From the NCBI GenBank assembly GCA_027297085.1, contig JAPUIL010000673.1:1-6658 (forward strand): a stretch of 6,658 bases of DNA, given 5' to 3'. A model generated the notes under the pieces. It saw only the letters and a program-made list of their open reading frames with translations. It searched no databases and was not told the origin of the DNA. How positions within the stretch are numbered: the first letter of the stretch is position 1; the number at the start of each line of letters is the position of its first letter. Of this stretch, positions 1 through 6,623 are shown piece after piece. The translations under genes were made by a program, and so were the position numbers. Source of the stretch: Verrucomicrobiota bacterium. Its GTDB lineage: Bacteria > Verrucomicrobiota > Verrucomicrobiia > Opitutales > UBA2995.

Positions 1-730
1 TATTGGAAAAGATGATGCGATCGCGATAGAGTCTTTGTTCTGCACTGAGACTCCATTCCTGCTCCATTGTGAGACCGACGACTAGGATGATGGTACCCAA
101 AGCCATGCCCGCGGCGAAGCGAAGCATGTGGCGAACCTCTCTTCGGAAAGCGATGAGAAATGCAGCCGTCGAGGCGAGAGTGGTAAGACCGAGAATCAAA
201 CCAGTCTGGATCATCGAGAAATAGCGAAAGAGGAGGAACACCCAAAGCAAAGCCCCAACGAGCGCTCCAACGTAGTCCATTTTCAGGATTCGCGCGAGAT
301 TGCTCTTAATATCCTCGGAAAAACCCTCGTTGATACGAGTGAGCAGAGGGATTTCGAAGCCGATAAGCGTGCCGATGACGCTAATGAGCAGGTATTCGAC
401 GAGCGCGAAGTGAGAAGGAAGGGCGCTAAAGATGTTTAGCATCGCGAGCGAACCGTAGCCACCGATGACCGCGAGAAGAATTTGGCTAACCGCCAGGGCA
501 TTGACGACGCGCTTGTTGGAGATATGACGCTGCAGTTCTGCTCCGAGCCCCATGCAGAAAAGCATGACGGCGATGACGATTGCCCATTGTTGGACGGAGT
601 TGCCGAGGATGTCTGAAGCAATCTTGCTCAACGTGTACTCGTAGGCCAATCCACATCCGCCCATGGTAAACATGACGGCTGAGATGATGATCGTTTTTGA
701 TCTGGAATTTTCAGTAGACACGGTCTTCAT
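1..730 (-). CDS. N-terminal membrane domain of a SpeE-like membrane-bound spermidine synthase (truncated by window edge)
   Basis: The minus-strand frame from the ATG at 730 stays open to the left edge, giving 243 residues with no stop; an in-frame TAG 18 nt upstream of this ATG limits the start. The protein is strongly hydrophobic, with about seven membrane segments (near residues 13-32, 48-66, 77-100, 108-130, 151-170, 173-194 and 203-221). Motifs I associate with the membrane half of fused spermidine synthases are visible: GFEIPLLTRI near 124-133, DYVGALVGALLW near 152-163, and EQRLYRDRIIFSN at 231-243. The last is the usual lead-in to the soluble SAM-fold aminopropyltransferase domain, which would lie beyond the edge. 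Spermidine synthases transfer aminopropyl from decarboxylated SAM to putrescine; for membrane-fused members the real substrate is often unproven. No clear Shine-Dalgarno sequence precedes the start. The family call is fairly sure, the enzymatic activity is not, because the catalytic part is not seen. Confidence 0.82.
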   Translation of the reverse strand, partial: MKTVSTENSRSKTIIISAVMFTMGGCGLAYEYTLSKIASDILGNSVQQWAIVIAVMLFCMGLGAELQRHISNKRVVNALAVSQILLAVIGGYGSLAMLNIFSALPSHFALVEYLLISVIGTLIGFEIPLLTRINEGFSEDIKSNLARILKMDYVGALVGALLWVFLLFRYFSMIQTGLILGLTTLASTAAFLIAFRREVRHMLRFAAGMALGTIILVVGLTMEQEWSLSAEQRLYRDRIIFSN

Positions 731-991
731 TAAGAAGGAAAGGGTCTATCCGTCTCGGAATAATTTTGCGGATGCAACAGGAAATTCACCATGAAGCGCG
801 AGTTGAGACGTATGTACGGCGTAGCCGTTGTCCGTTGAAAAGCCCCATTTAGCGAAGCTGTGATTCGCGCTATAACCCGACAGTAGATTTTTGTTTTCGT
901 CTCGCATAAAACGGAAGCTGATGGGGCCAGACGAGAATGGCACTAAGTTAGGGTGGCTTCGGTCGAATCTGCGGTCCGTTCCTTTTCGAGG

Positions 992-1013
992 GGGTCAAGC
1001 CTTCAATCCCGCA
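992..1013 (+). repeat. Degenerate 22-bp intergenic repeat, copy 1
   Basis: The 22 bases starting GGGTCAAGCCTTCAATCC match the stretch at 5012-5033 at 18 of 22 positions, in the same orientation. Both copies lie outside genes. The pattern resembles the short GGGTCA...TTGAAT-type sequences often found near REP-associated tyrosine transposase (Y1/RAYT) genes. That comparison is from memory, and no such transposase is in this window. Confidence 0.5.
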
Positions 1014-1067
1014 AAGGAAAAATCGCCCGCCAAACCTTTGCCGGAATCATTCATGCGAAAGACGTAA

Positions 1068-1101
1068 TGAGCCACATAAACAACCGGTCTGGCATGGCTC
1101 A
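1068..1101. repeat. Inverted repeat downstream of the glucosidase gene
   Basis: TGAGCCA at 1068-1074 is perfectly complementary to TGGCTCA at 1095-1101, enclosing a 20-base loop. The hairpin would form about 37 nt after the glucosidase stop codon in the minus-strand transcript, a plausible place for transcript end or stabilisation. It has no following T run, so it is not a typical intrinsic terminator, and a 7-bp stem can occur by chance. Confidence 0.3.
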
Positions 1102-1137
1102 CTTTCGAGAATCAAACAATCGGTAAAAATCTGACCT

Positions 1138-3807
1138 CTACCTTTCCAGTCTGTCGATGATTTCGGCTATGAGGGCGGTCCATCCGGTTTGGTGGCTGGC
1201 ACCGATGCCTTTGCCTGTGTCGGCGTGGAAGTATTCATGAAAGAGTACCAGGCCCTGGAAATGCGGATCATCCCGATAGTCCGAACTTCCTTCATAGATG
1301 GGGCGGTCGCCGTCAGGGCTCATTTGAAAGAGATGGGCGAGTCGTGCTTCAATATGCTGAGCCACTTGCTTGAGGTTCATCCAGTTACCCGAACCCGTGG
1401 GACACTCGATATTGAAATCGTCTCCGTAAAAGTAGTGATACTTTTCCAGAGCTTCGATCAACAGATAGTTGAGTGGCATCCATACCGGTCCACGCCAATT
1501 GGAGTTGCCACCGAAAAGCCAGGAATCCGACTCGCCCGGCGTATAGTGCACGCTGTAATGCTCGCCAAGCAAATCCATGTTAAAGGGATTGGCTTCGTGG
1601 TATTTCGAGAGGGAACGAATCCCGTAAGGCGAAAGAAACTCATCCTCATCGAGCATGACGCGGAGCACGCGCTCGAGTCGTTTTCGTGAAGGAATGGCCA
1701 GGAGGTGGCGATAGGCGTTCTTCTGTCCGCATTCATAAAACGCGATCTGGTCTCTCAGGTCTTTACGATGATCCAAAAACCACTGCATGCGTTTTTTAAA
1801 GCCGGACAGGTTCTCAGTCATTTCATCATCCACCACCTCAACTGCGAGCAAAGGAATAAGTCCAACGAGCGAGCGAATACGGATCGGTATGATATTACCG
1901 TCCATTTTAAGGCGATCGTTGTAAAAACCATCTGCTTCGTTCCATAGGCCGGATTCTCCGAAAGTATTCATAGCATCTGCGATATTCATGAAGTGCTCAA
2001 AAAACTTCGAGGCCATGGCATCGTAGGAATCATCCGTCCGGGCGAGTTCAAGTGCCATACTCAGCATAGTTGTACAGTAAAAAGCCATCCATGCGGTGCC
2101 ATCCGCCTGCTGCAGATGCGCCCCACCCGGAAGTTCGGTCGAGCGATCAAAAGCACCGATATTGTCCAAGCCAAGAAAGCCTCCGGAAAAAAGATTATCA
2201 CCCGACTCATCCTTACGGTTCACCCACCAGGTAAAATTGAGCAAAAGCTTTAAAAATGCGTGCTTGAGAAACTTGGTGTCCCGCTTCCCCTTCGAACCGG
2301 TCATTTTGTAAACACGCCAGACTGCCCAGGCATGCACGGGAGGATTCACATCGTTAAAATTCCATTCGTATGCGGAAATCTGACCGTTCGGATGCATATA
2401 CCACTCGCGCAGTAACAAGGTCAGCTGGTGCTTGGCAAAATGGGGATCCAGGCGGCAAAATGGAATCATATGAAAGGCAAGGTCCCAGGCGGCGAACCAG
2501 GGATACTCCCACTTGTCCGGCATGCTGAGCACATCGCGAGCGAAGAAATGCTTCCATCCCTTATTCCGGCCCTGCAAACGCTCCACGGGAGGCTTGATCC
2601 CTCCCGGGTCACCATTGAGCCAATCATTAACCGAGAAATGATAAAATTGCTTCGTCCAGAGCAGCCCAGCATAGGCCTGGCGCTGGATATTGCGTTTATC
2701 AGCACTATCCTTTTCAGGTCCCAGTGATTCATAAAAAGCATCCGCCTCTTGGATACGTTTTTCGAAAATCCGGGCATAGGCCTTGCCGAATGGCTTGGAC
2801 GGCTTTTCATCGGCAGCAGATAATCGGCAACGAAGCTCCACAGATTCTCCGGCTAAAACGACAAATCGAAAATGCGGGGCCACCTTGGTTCCACGCTGCT
2901 CCGGATTAACGGCGCCGGTCTCTGTCTCCACGATGTAGCGATTGATGCCATCTTTAACATAGGGCGTATAGTTATCATATCCCCATAAAGCCCTTGTGTT
3001 GCTCTCGTTCTCTGTAAAAAGCCAGTTTGGTTCATCGTCAGCCCCATCTGCTTCAGCCCAGAAGTGAAAGCGATCCAGGGAGCTATGATCCAACACGAGT
3101 CCGCCGTCATCAGTCATCTTAATCGACGGCTTTAATGTGCATCCTTCATGTTCACATCCCCATACCCAGGTATTTCGAAACCAAATCATGGGCAAGAGAT
3201 GAAGCGGCGCGGGCTCAGGACCACGATTAAATGCACGTATGCGAATGAGCAAATCATTCGGGCTTCTTTTAGCGTATTCGACCAGAAGATCGAAGTAACG
3301 GCCTTCGTTAAACACCCCACTATCTTCGATTTCAAACCCAGAGTCGTTCAGACCGCGGCGGCGCGCTTCCTCTCGCAGTCGATCATAGGGGAATGCTGCC
3401 TGAGGATACTTGTAGAGCGCTTTGGCATAGGCATGCGTGGGCAAGGAATCGAGGTAGAAATAAAGTTCTTTGACATCCTCACCGTGATTACCTTCAGGGC
3501 CAGTGAGACCGAACAAACGCTCTTTGAGATGCGGGTCTTGCTCATTCCAAAGCGCCGGAGCAAAGCAGAGGCGGCATTCGCGATCGGTAAAACCGAGTAA
3601 TCCATCTTCACCCCAACGGTAGGCCCGTAACCTGGACTGATCGTAGCTGAAAAAATCCCAAGCCTCTCCATCAGCCGAGTAGTCCTCCCGAACGGTGCCC
3701 CATTGCCGCTCTGAAAGATACGGGCCCCAGCGTTTCCAGTTCTTGGCCCGTGTCTCGTCTTCACGTAGACGGCGATATTCGAGCTGATCTTTCCTTGGAG
3801 TACTCAT
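1138..3807 (-). CDS. MGH1/GH63-type glucosidase (mannosyl-oligosaccharide-glucosidase-like), cytoplasmic
   Basis: An 889-residue protein of the long bacterial GH63-like glucosidase family (MGH1-type glycoside hydrolase). An N-terminal beta-rich region of roughly 350 residues carries the family's typical opening, KNWKRWGPYLSERQWGTVR near residues 22-40, and an LWNEQDPHLKERLFGLTGPE-type block near 100-120. A C-terminal (alpha/alpha)6-barrel follows from about residue 380. By position in the motifs, Asp442 in PWFAAWDLAFH is the likely general acid and Glu759 in TPGESDSW, just before GNSNWRGPVW (WRGPVW at 771-776), the likely base; this is inferred from family patterns, not shown. Characterised relatives hydrolyse glucosides such as glucosylglycerate, mannosylglycerate or glucose-capped oligosaccharides by inversion; the substrate here cannot be read from sequence. 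There is no signal peptide, so it should act in the cytoplasm. I start at Met15 of the longest frame (ATG at 3807), because the preceding 14 residues resemble nothing in the family; the ATG at 3849 is the alternative. Neither start has a clear Shine-Dalgarno sequence. The gene stands alone, 151 bp after a small membrane protein gene. Confidence 0.9.
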   Translation of the reverse strand: MSTPRKDQLEYRRLREDETRAKNWKRWGPYLSERQWGTVREDYSADGEAWDFFSYDQSRLRAYRWGEDGLLGFTDRECRLCFAPALWNEQDPHLKERLFGLTGPEGNHGEDVKELYFYLDSLPTHAYAKALYKYPQAAFPYDRLREEARRRGLNDSGFEIEDSGVFNEGRYFDLLVEYAKRSPNDLLIRIRAFNRGPEPAPLHLLPMIWFRNTWVWGCEHEGCTLKPSIKMTDDGGLVLDHSSLDRFHFWAEADGADDEPNWLFTENESNTRALWGYDNYTPYVKDGINRYIVETETGAVNPEQRGTKVAPHFRFVVLAGESVELRCRLSAADEKPSKPFGKAYARIFEKRIQEADAFYESLGPEKDSADKRNIQRQAYAGLLWTKQFYHFSVNDWLNGDPGGIKPPVERLQGRNKGWKHFFARDVLSMPDKWEYPWFAAWDLAFHMIPFCRLDPHFAKHQLTLLLREWYMHPNGQISAYEWNFNDVNPPVHAWAVWRVYKMTGSKGKRDTKFLKHAFLKLLLNFTWWVNRKDESGDNLFSGGFLGLDNIGAFDRSTELPGGAHLQQADGTAWMAFYCTTMLSMALELARTDDSYDAMASKFFEHFMNIADAMNTFGESGLWNEADGFYNDRLKMDGNIIPIRIRSLVGLIPLLAVEVVDDEMTENLSGFKKRMQWFLDHRKDLRDQIAFYECGQKNAYRHLLAIPSRKRLERVLRVMLDEDEFLSPYGIRSLSKYHEANPFNMDLLGEHYSVHYTPGESDSWLFGGNSNWRGPVWMPLNYLLIEALEKYHYFYGDDFNIECPTGSGNWMNLKQVAQHIEARLAHLFQMSPDGDRPIYEGSSDYRDDPHFQGLVLFHEYFHADTGKGIGASHQTGWTALIAEIIDRLER

Positions 3808-3958
3808 AGCAAATGAATGCCATGTTGAGGGAAAAGCCAAAAGGGTCAATGGTCAGCAAGTTCATCGTATTTTCGTTTCTTTTGCGGCAGCCCAGCACCA
3901 TTGTGGATCAACATTTCGAATGGGACAGGCTTTGTTTTCCCGAAATTTAAATAGACTA

Positions 3959-4120
3959 TCAGCTCAGGTAATCACGATTGATGCGCCAGCCTAAGTAAAT
4001 TCCAACAAAATTGCCGATGGAGCCAAGCACGAATCCAGTCAGCAATCCAACTTTTGCGCCCATCCACCATCCCACATAACCAAGAACCATCATGCCAACG
4101 AAGATGCATAGCTTGTTCAT
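3959..4120 (-). CDS. Small two-span membrane protein, 53 residues, function unknown
   Basis: An ATG at 4120 opens a 53-residue frame ending in TGA at 3959-3961, with a second stop (TAG) directly after it. The peptide begins MNKLCIFVGMMVLGYVGWW and ends YLGWRINRDYLS. It has two hydrophobic segments, about residues 4-20 and 24-44, separated by a short Gly-Ala-Lys turn, with small residues (Gly) spaced along both helices and a positively charged, polar C-terminus. From memory, short proteins of this pattern (FVG...GYVGWW...G..GYLGWRI.RDY) occur in many bacteria as uncharacterised membrane proteins, which supports a real gene rather than chance. No Shine-Dalgarno sequence is visible before the start. 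It lies 151 bp upstream of the glucosidase on the same strand, so co-transcription is possible but not evident. No function can be assigned. Confidence 0.78.
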   Translation of the reverse strand: MNKLCIFVGMMVLGYVGWWMGAKVGLLTGFVLGSIGNFVGIYLGWRINRDYLS

Positions 4121-4597
4121 ATTTTAGCCAAGTTGAATAATGACGAACGTTGAAGTTTCTGAAGGGTGGGACGCGGAGCGGTTCGGCAAATCAAAACCCG
4201 CCTTGTTGTAGCTGGAATTCTGTTGAGGATTCATTGCCCAACTACCGTGCTAAAGCCATGGAATCGTTCAATCAATTTACAATTGCGACCCTAATTTCAG
4301 ATAATTATTACATTGAACTGTAGATCTTTGCTTATCCTTTTTAGGCTGAGACGGAGAAAAAGTACAAAAGGGAGAAATCTCATGGGTTCATGTCTTGATG
4401 GTCCGATCTTCTCCCAAAGCAGGCTGTGTCTCGCCATAGCCCATGCGCGCGACGGCGGACGTGTCCAGCGTAAGCAATAGCGAAGTTGGGTCATGCCGGC
4501 CAACGGCAGCGGAACTTGATAGAATACTACTTGAAGGCGATCTGCGTTCGGTACCGGCAAATTCCGTAAGGAGTAAGTTTTCTTCCGGTGAGGAGTC
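4121..4597. other. Long intergenic region with a GC-rich repeat-like part
   Basis: This 477-bp stretch lies between the end of the VOC gene and the start of the small membrane protein gene. The part near 4270-4375 is AT-rich. The part near 4400-4560 is GC-rich, with imperfect inverted pairs such as CGCCATAGC (4432-4440) against GCAATAGCG (4474-4482) and a small GGAC-GT-GTCC hairpin (4457-4466). Minus-strand frames are open across much of the GC-rich part, including 69 codons directly after the VOC stop and in its frame, but none has a recognisable protein family or a good start. It looks like a non-coding or decayed repeat rather than a gene. Confidence 0.5.
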
Positions 4598-4981
4598 CTA
4601 GCCAAAGGGATTGGCTCGCTGACATAATTGCAGTGCAATCCCGAAAGGATCACGGAGCATGATAAGGCGTGTGCCTTCCTGAGGATTCAGTTCCTCCACA
4701 TAAGTGCAGCCCGCGGCCATCAAACGTTCCTTTTCCGCGCCAGCGTCCGCGGTTTCAAATGCGAGGTGGTATTGCAAATGACTCATATTGGCATAGTCGG
4801 GCATCGGTGCTGCGGGATTGGAGTAAATCTCAATAAATACCCGGCCAGTATCGTCGGCCAGGAAGCGAGTGTACGGCACCTCAGTGAGTGCCACAGCGGC
4901 GGTGAGACCACAGTTTTCAATATACCAATCGGCTACAGCGATGGAATCCTCAACGTTGATGGCGTAGTGCTCGAATTTCAT
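4598..4981 (-). CDS. VOC family (glyoxalase/bleomycin-resistance fold) protein
   Basis: A 127-residue single-unit VOC protein, the usual length for one pair of beta-alpha-beta-beta-beta modules. Module 1 begins MKFEHYAINVEDSIAVADWY, with His5 followed by the 'adWY' helix typical of the fold, and ends in FIEIYSNP with Glu51. Module 2 begins LQYHLAFETAD with His72 and ends DPFGIALQLCQR near residues 111-122. The likely metal ligands are His5, Glu51, His72 and, at the last position where Glu is usual, Gln118. VOC enzymes use a bound divalent metal for isomerisation, epimerisation, lyase or dioxygenase reactions on small molecules; the substrate cannot be told from sequence. No signal peptide is seen, so it is cytoplasmic. 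The gene is divergent from the sulfatase with 127 bp between starts, which may allow shared control, but no operator is visible. No clear Shine-Dalgarno sequence precedes the ATG. Confidence 0.88.
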   Translation of the reverse strand: MKFEHYAINVEDSIAVADWYIENCGLTAAVALTEVPYTRFLADDTGRVFIEIYSNPAAPMPDYANMSHLQYHLAFETADAGAEKERLMAAGCTYVEELNPQEGTRLIMLRDPFGIALQLCQRANPFG

Positions 4982-5011
4982 AGGTCAACGAGTGGATCAA
5001 ATTAAAACAGA

Positions 5012-5033
5012 GGGTCAAACCTGGAATCCTGCA
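5012..5033 (+). repeat. Degenerate 22-bp intergenic repeat, copy 2
   Basis: The 22 bases starting GGGTCAAACCTGGAATCC match 992-1013 at 18 of 22 positions in the same orientation. The copy sits in the divergent gap between the VOC and sulfatase starts, about 75 bp before the chosen sulfatase ATG. It lies inside the frame-open stretch upstream of the sulfatase, one reason to reject the longer start at 4992. Confidence 0.5.
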
Positions 5034-5108
5034 TCGACATGCACGATTACAAGGAATGACCCCAACAGGCACCATTCAAGCTTGCTCCGAATACAGCGTG
5101 AATCCTTG

Positions 5109-6623
5109 ATGGAGAGTATGAGACTACTCCTATCATTAGTTACCCTATTGCTTTCAGTTTCCGTATTCGCTGCAGAGCGGAACATCATCTTCATCATTAC
5201 GGATGATCAAAGCCCTACCCTGGGTTGTTACGGCGATCCTGTTGCTTACTCTCCCGCCGTAGATAGACTGGCCGAGGATGGCACCCTATTCATCCGCGCT
5301 TATGCGACGACCGCCAGCTGCTCTGCCAGCAGATCGGTGGTCATGTCCGGCCTGCATAATCACCACAATGGGCAATACGGTCACACACACGCCTATCACA
5401 AATTTGAATCTTACCGCAATGTTGTCAGCCTAGCCTTACCTCGGGTCCTGGCCAATGAAGGCTATCGCACCGCCCAGATCGGCAAATATCACGTGGCACC
5501 CGAGGAAGTGTTCCATTACGAAACCTACCTGAGAGCGAACGGTCGCAATGCGGTGCAAATGGCCAATGTGTCTGAATCATTTATCACCGCCGATGATCCA
5601 CGCCCCTTCTTCCTCTATTTCGCCACTAACGATCCTCACCGCGGCGGTGGAAAGGACGAATATTTCGCGGGTAAATTGAAACCCGACTTGTTTGGTAACC
5701 TGCCCAATGACGCCGCACACGAGGGTGTTAATGAAGTCATCTATGATCCGGACGATGTGGTCATCCCACCATTCCTGCCCGACACGGCCGAATCACGCAG
5801 TGAGCTGGCTCAATATTATCAAAGCACCGCACGCGTCGACCAAGGTGTGGAACGCTTAATCGAGATCCTAAAGGAAAACGATCTCTTCGACAAAACGCTC
5901 ATCGTTTTCACCGCCGACCACGGCATGGCGTTTGCCGGAGCAAAGACCACTATTTTTGAAGGGGGTCTGCGCGTACCATTTATCGTACGCAATCCTTACG
6001 AAAAGAACCGTGGCGTACAATCAGATGCCATGATCAGCCACATCGACATCACTCCATCGCTCCTCGATTTTGCCGGTGGCCTGGACAAGACAAAGAACGC
6101 GCCAAAGAAACTGATCCCGGCCAGTAAATATTGGAAAAAAAAGGACTACGTGTTCATGGAAAACATGGGGAAGGATGAATATAATAAATACCACGGAAAG
6201 TCCTGGATCGGCATCCTTGGCAATTCTCGTGCCAATCATTGGGAAGTTGTTTTCGGCTCCCATACATTTCACGAAATTCAAATGTATTACCCGATGCGCT
6301 CCGTGAATAACGGTCGGTATAAACTCATTTGGAATATAGCCGCAGGGCTGCCCTACCCGTTTGCTTCGGATCTCTGGGCCAGCTCCACCTGGCAGGCCTC
6401 GCTCGCCAAAGGCCCGGACACCGAATATGGCATGATGACTGTGGACGAATATGTAAATCGTCCGACCTGGCAGCTTTATGAATTGGGCGAGGTGGGCTAC
6501 GAAGATAAGAATCTGGCCGAGGATCCGCATTACGCGAAAGTGCTTAATAAAATGAAAGCCAAGTTGAAGGAATACCAGAAAACCATGAATGATCCGTGGA
6601 TCATGAAATGGGAATATGAATAA
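5109..6623 (+). CDS. Secreted type I (S1) sulfatase, heparan-N-sulfatase (SGSH)-like
   Basis: A 504-residue formylglycine-dependent sulfatase of the alkaline-phosphatase fold. Residues 1-22 form a signal peptide (MESMRLLLSLVTLLLSVSVFAA, charged start, hydrophobic core, Ala-X-Ala-like end), so it acts in the periplasm or outside. Visible active-site elements: Asp32-Asp33 in FIITDDQ (metal), Cys71 in CSASR (71-75; the Cys to be oxidised to formylglycine), GKYH at 125-128 with Lys126, Asp270-His271 in TADHG (metal), and Lys279 ahead of FEGGLRVP. The C-terminal subdomain carries FGSHTFHEIQMYYPMR and a DLWASSTWQ block, a pattern I associate with SGSH-like (S1_8-type) sulfatases. Such enzymes remove sulfate from sulfated glycans; whether this one cuts N- or O-sulfate is not shown. 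I chose the ATG at 5109 because it begins the signal peptide; the ATG at 5118 (after GGAGAG at 5111-5116, rather close) is nearly equal. The frame is open upstream to an ATG at 4992, but that would bury the signal peptide and include an intergenic repeat. Activity needs a formylglycine-generating or anaerobic maturase enzyme, not in this window. Confidence 0.92.
   Translation: MESMRLLLSLVTLLLSVSVFAAERNIIFIITDDQSPTLGCYGDPVAYSPAVDRLAEDGTLFIRAYATTASCSASRSVVMSGLHNHHNGQYGHTHAYHKFESYRNVVSLALPRVLANEGYRTAQIGKYHVAPEEVFHYETYLRANGRNAVQMANVSESFITADDPRPFFLYFATNDPHRGGGKDEYFAGKLKPDLFGNLPNDAAHEGVNEVIYDPDDVVIPPFLPDTAESRSELAQYYQSTARVDQGVERLIEILKENDLFDKTLIVFTADHGMAFAGAKTTIFEGGLRVPFIVRNPYEKNRGVQSDAMISHIDITPSLLDFAGGLDKTKNAPKKLIPASKYWKKKDYVFMENMGKDEYNKYHGKSWIGILGNSRANHWEVVFGSHTFHEIQMYYPMRSVNNGRYKLIWNIAAGLPYPFASDLWASSTWQASLAKGPDTEYGMMTVDEYVNRPTWQLYELGEVGYEDKNLAEDPHYAKVLNKMKAKLKEYQKTMNDPWIMKWEYE

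Larger units (their letters stand above)
731..1137. other. Intergenic region without a convincing gene
   Basis: This 407-bp stretch separates the glucosidase stop from the SpeE-like start, both on the minus strand. It holds a 22-bp repeat copy (992-1013) and a 7-bp inverted repeat (1068-1101). A minus-strand frame from a GTG at 943 to a TAG at 746 could encode 65 residues, and is open back to a TGA near 997-999. It has no ribosome binding site, no membrane segment or domain I recognise, and a composition that does not look protein-like, so I do not call it a gene. Any promoter for the SpeE-like gene should lie here, but I see no convincing -35/-10 pair. Confidence 0.6.

Noticed and set aside
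128..439. Plus-strand 103-residue highly charged frame
   Set aside because: It is antisense to the SpeE-like membrane domain, whose motifs and hydrophobic pattern clearly identify the true strand and frame.
746..943. Minus-strand 65-residue frame with a GTG start just upstream of the SpeE-like gene
   Set aside because: No ribosome binding site, no recognised domain or membrane segment, and composition unlike the neighbouring genes. It could be real only if homologues exist.
3148..3600. Plus-strand 150-residue frame inside the glucosidase
   Set aside because: It is antisense to the N-terminal part of the glucosidase, which carries conserved family motifs throughout.
3929..3942. Short inverted repeat (GGGA/TCCC) after the small membrane protein gene
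   Set aside because: A 4-bp stem without a T run is expected by chance.
4140..4211. Plus-strand 23-codon frame starting at the ATG at 4140
   Set aside because: Very short, with no ribosome binding site, hydrophobic segment or recognised sequence.
4553..4589. Possible terminator hairpin after the VOC gene (ACCGG with CCGGT)
   Set aside because: Only a 5-bp stem around a loop of about 27 bases and no T run after it; too weak to call.
4297..4653. Minus-strand 118-residue frame overlapping the end of the VOC gene
   Set aside because: It overlaps VOC in another frame, starts inside it, has no recognisable family, and lies over the repeat-like GC-rich stretch and an AT-rich tract.
6021..6530. 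Minus-strand 169-residue frame inside the sulfatase
   Set aside because: It is antisense to the C-terminal part of the sulfatase, including conserved blocks such as FGSHTFHE; no independent protein features.
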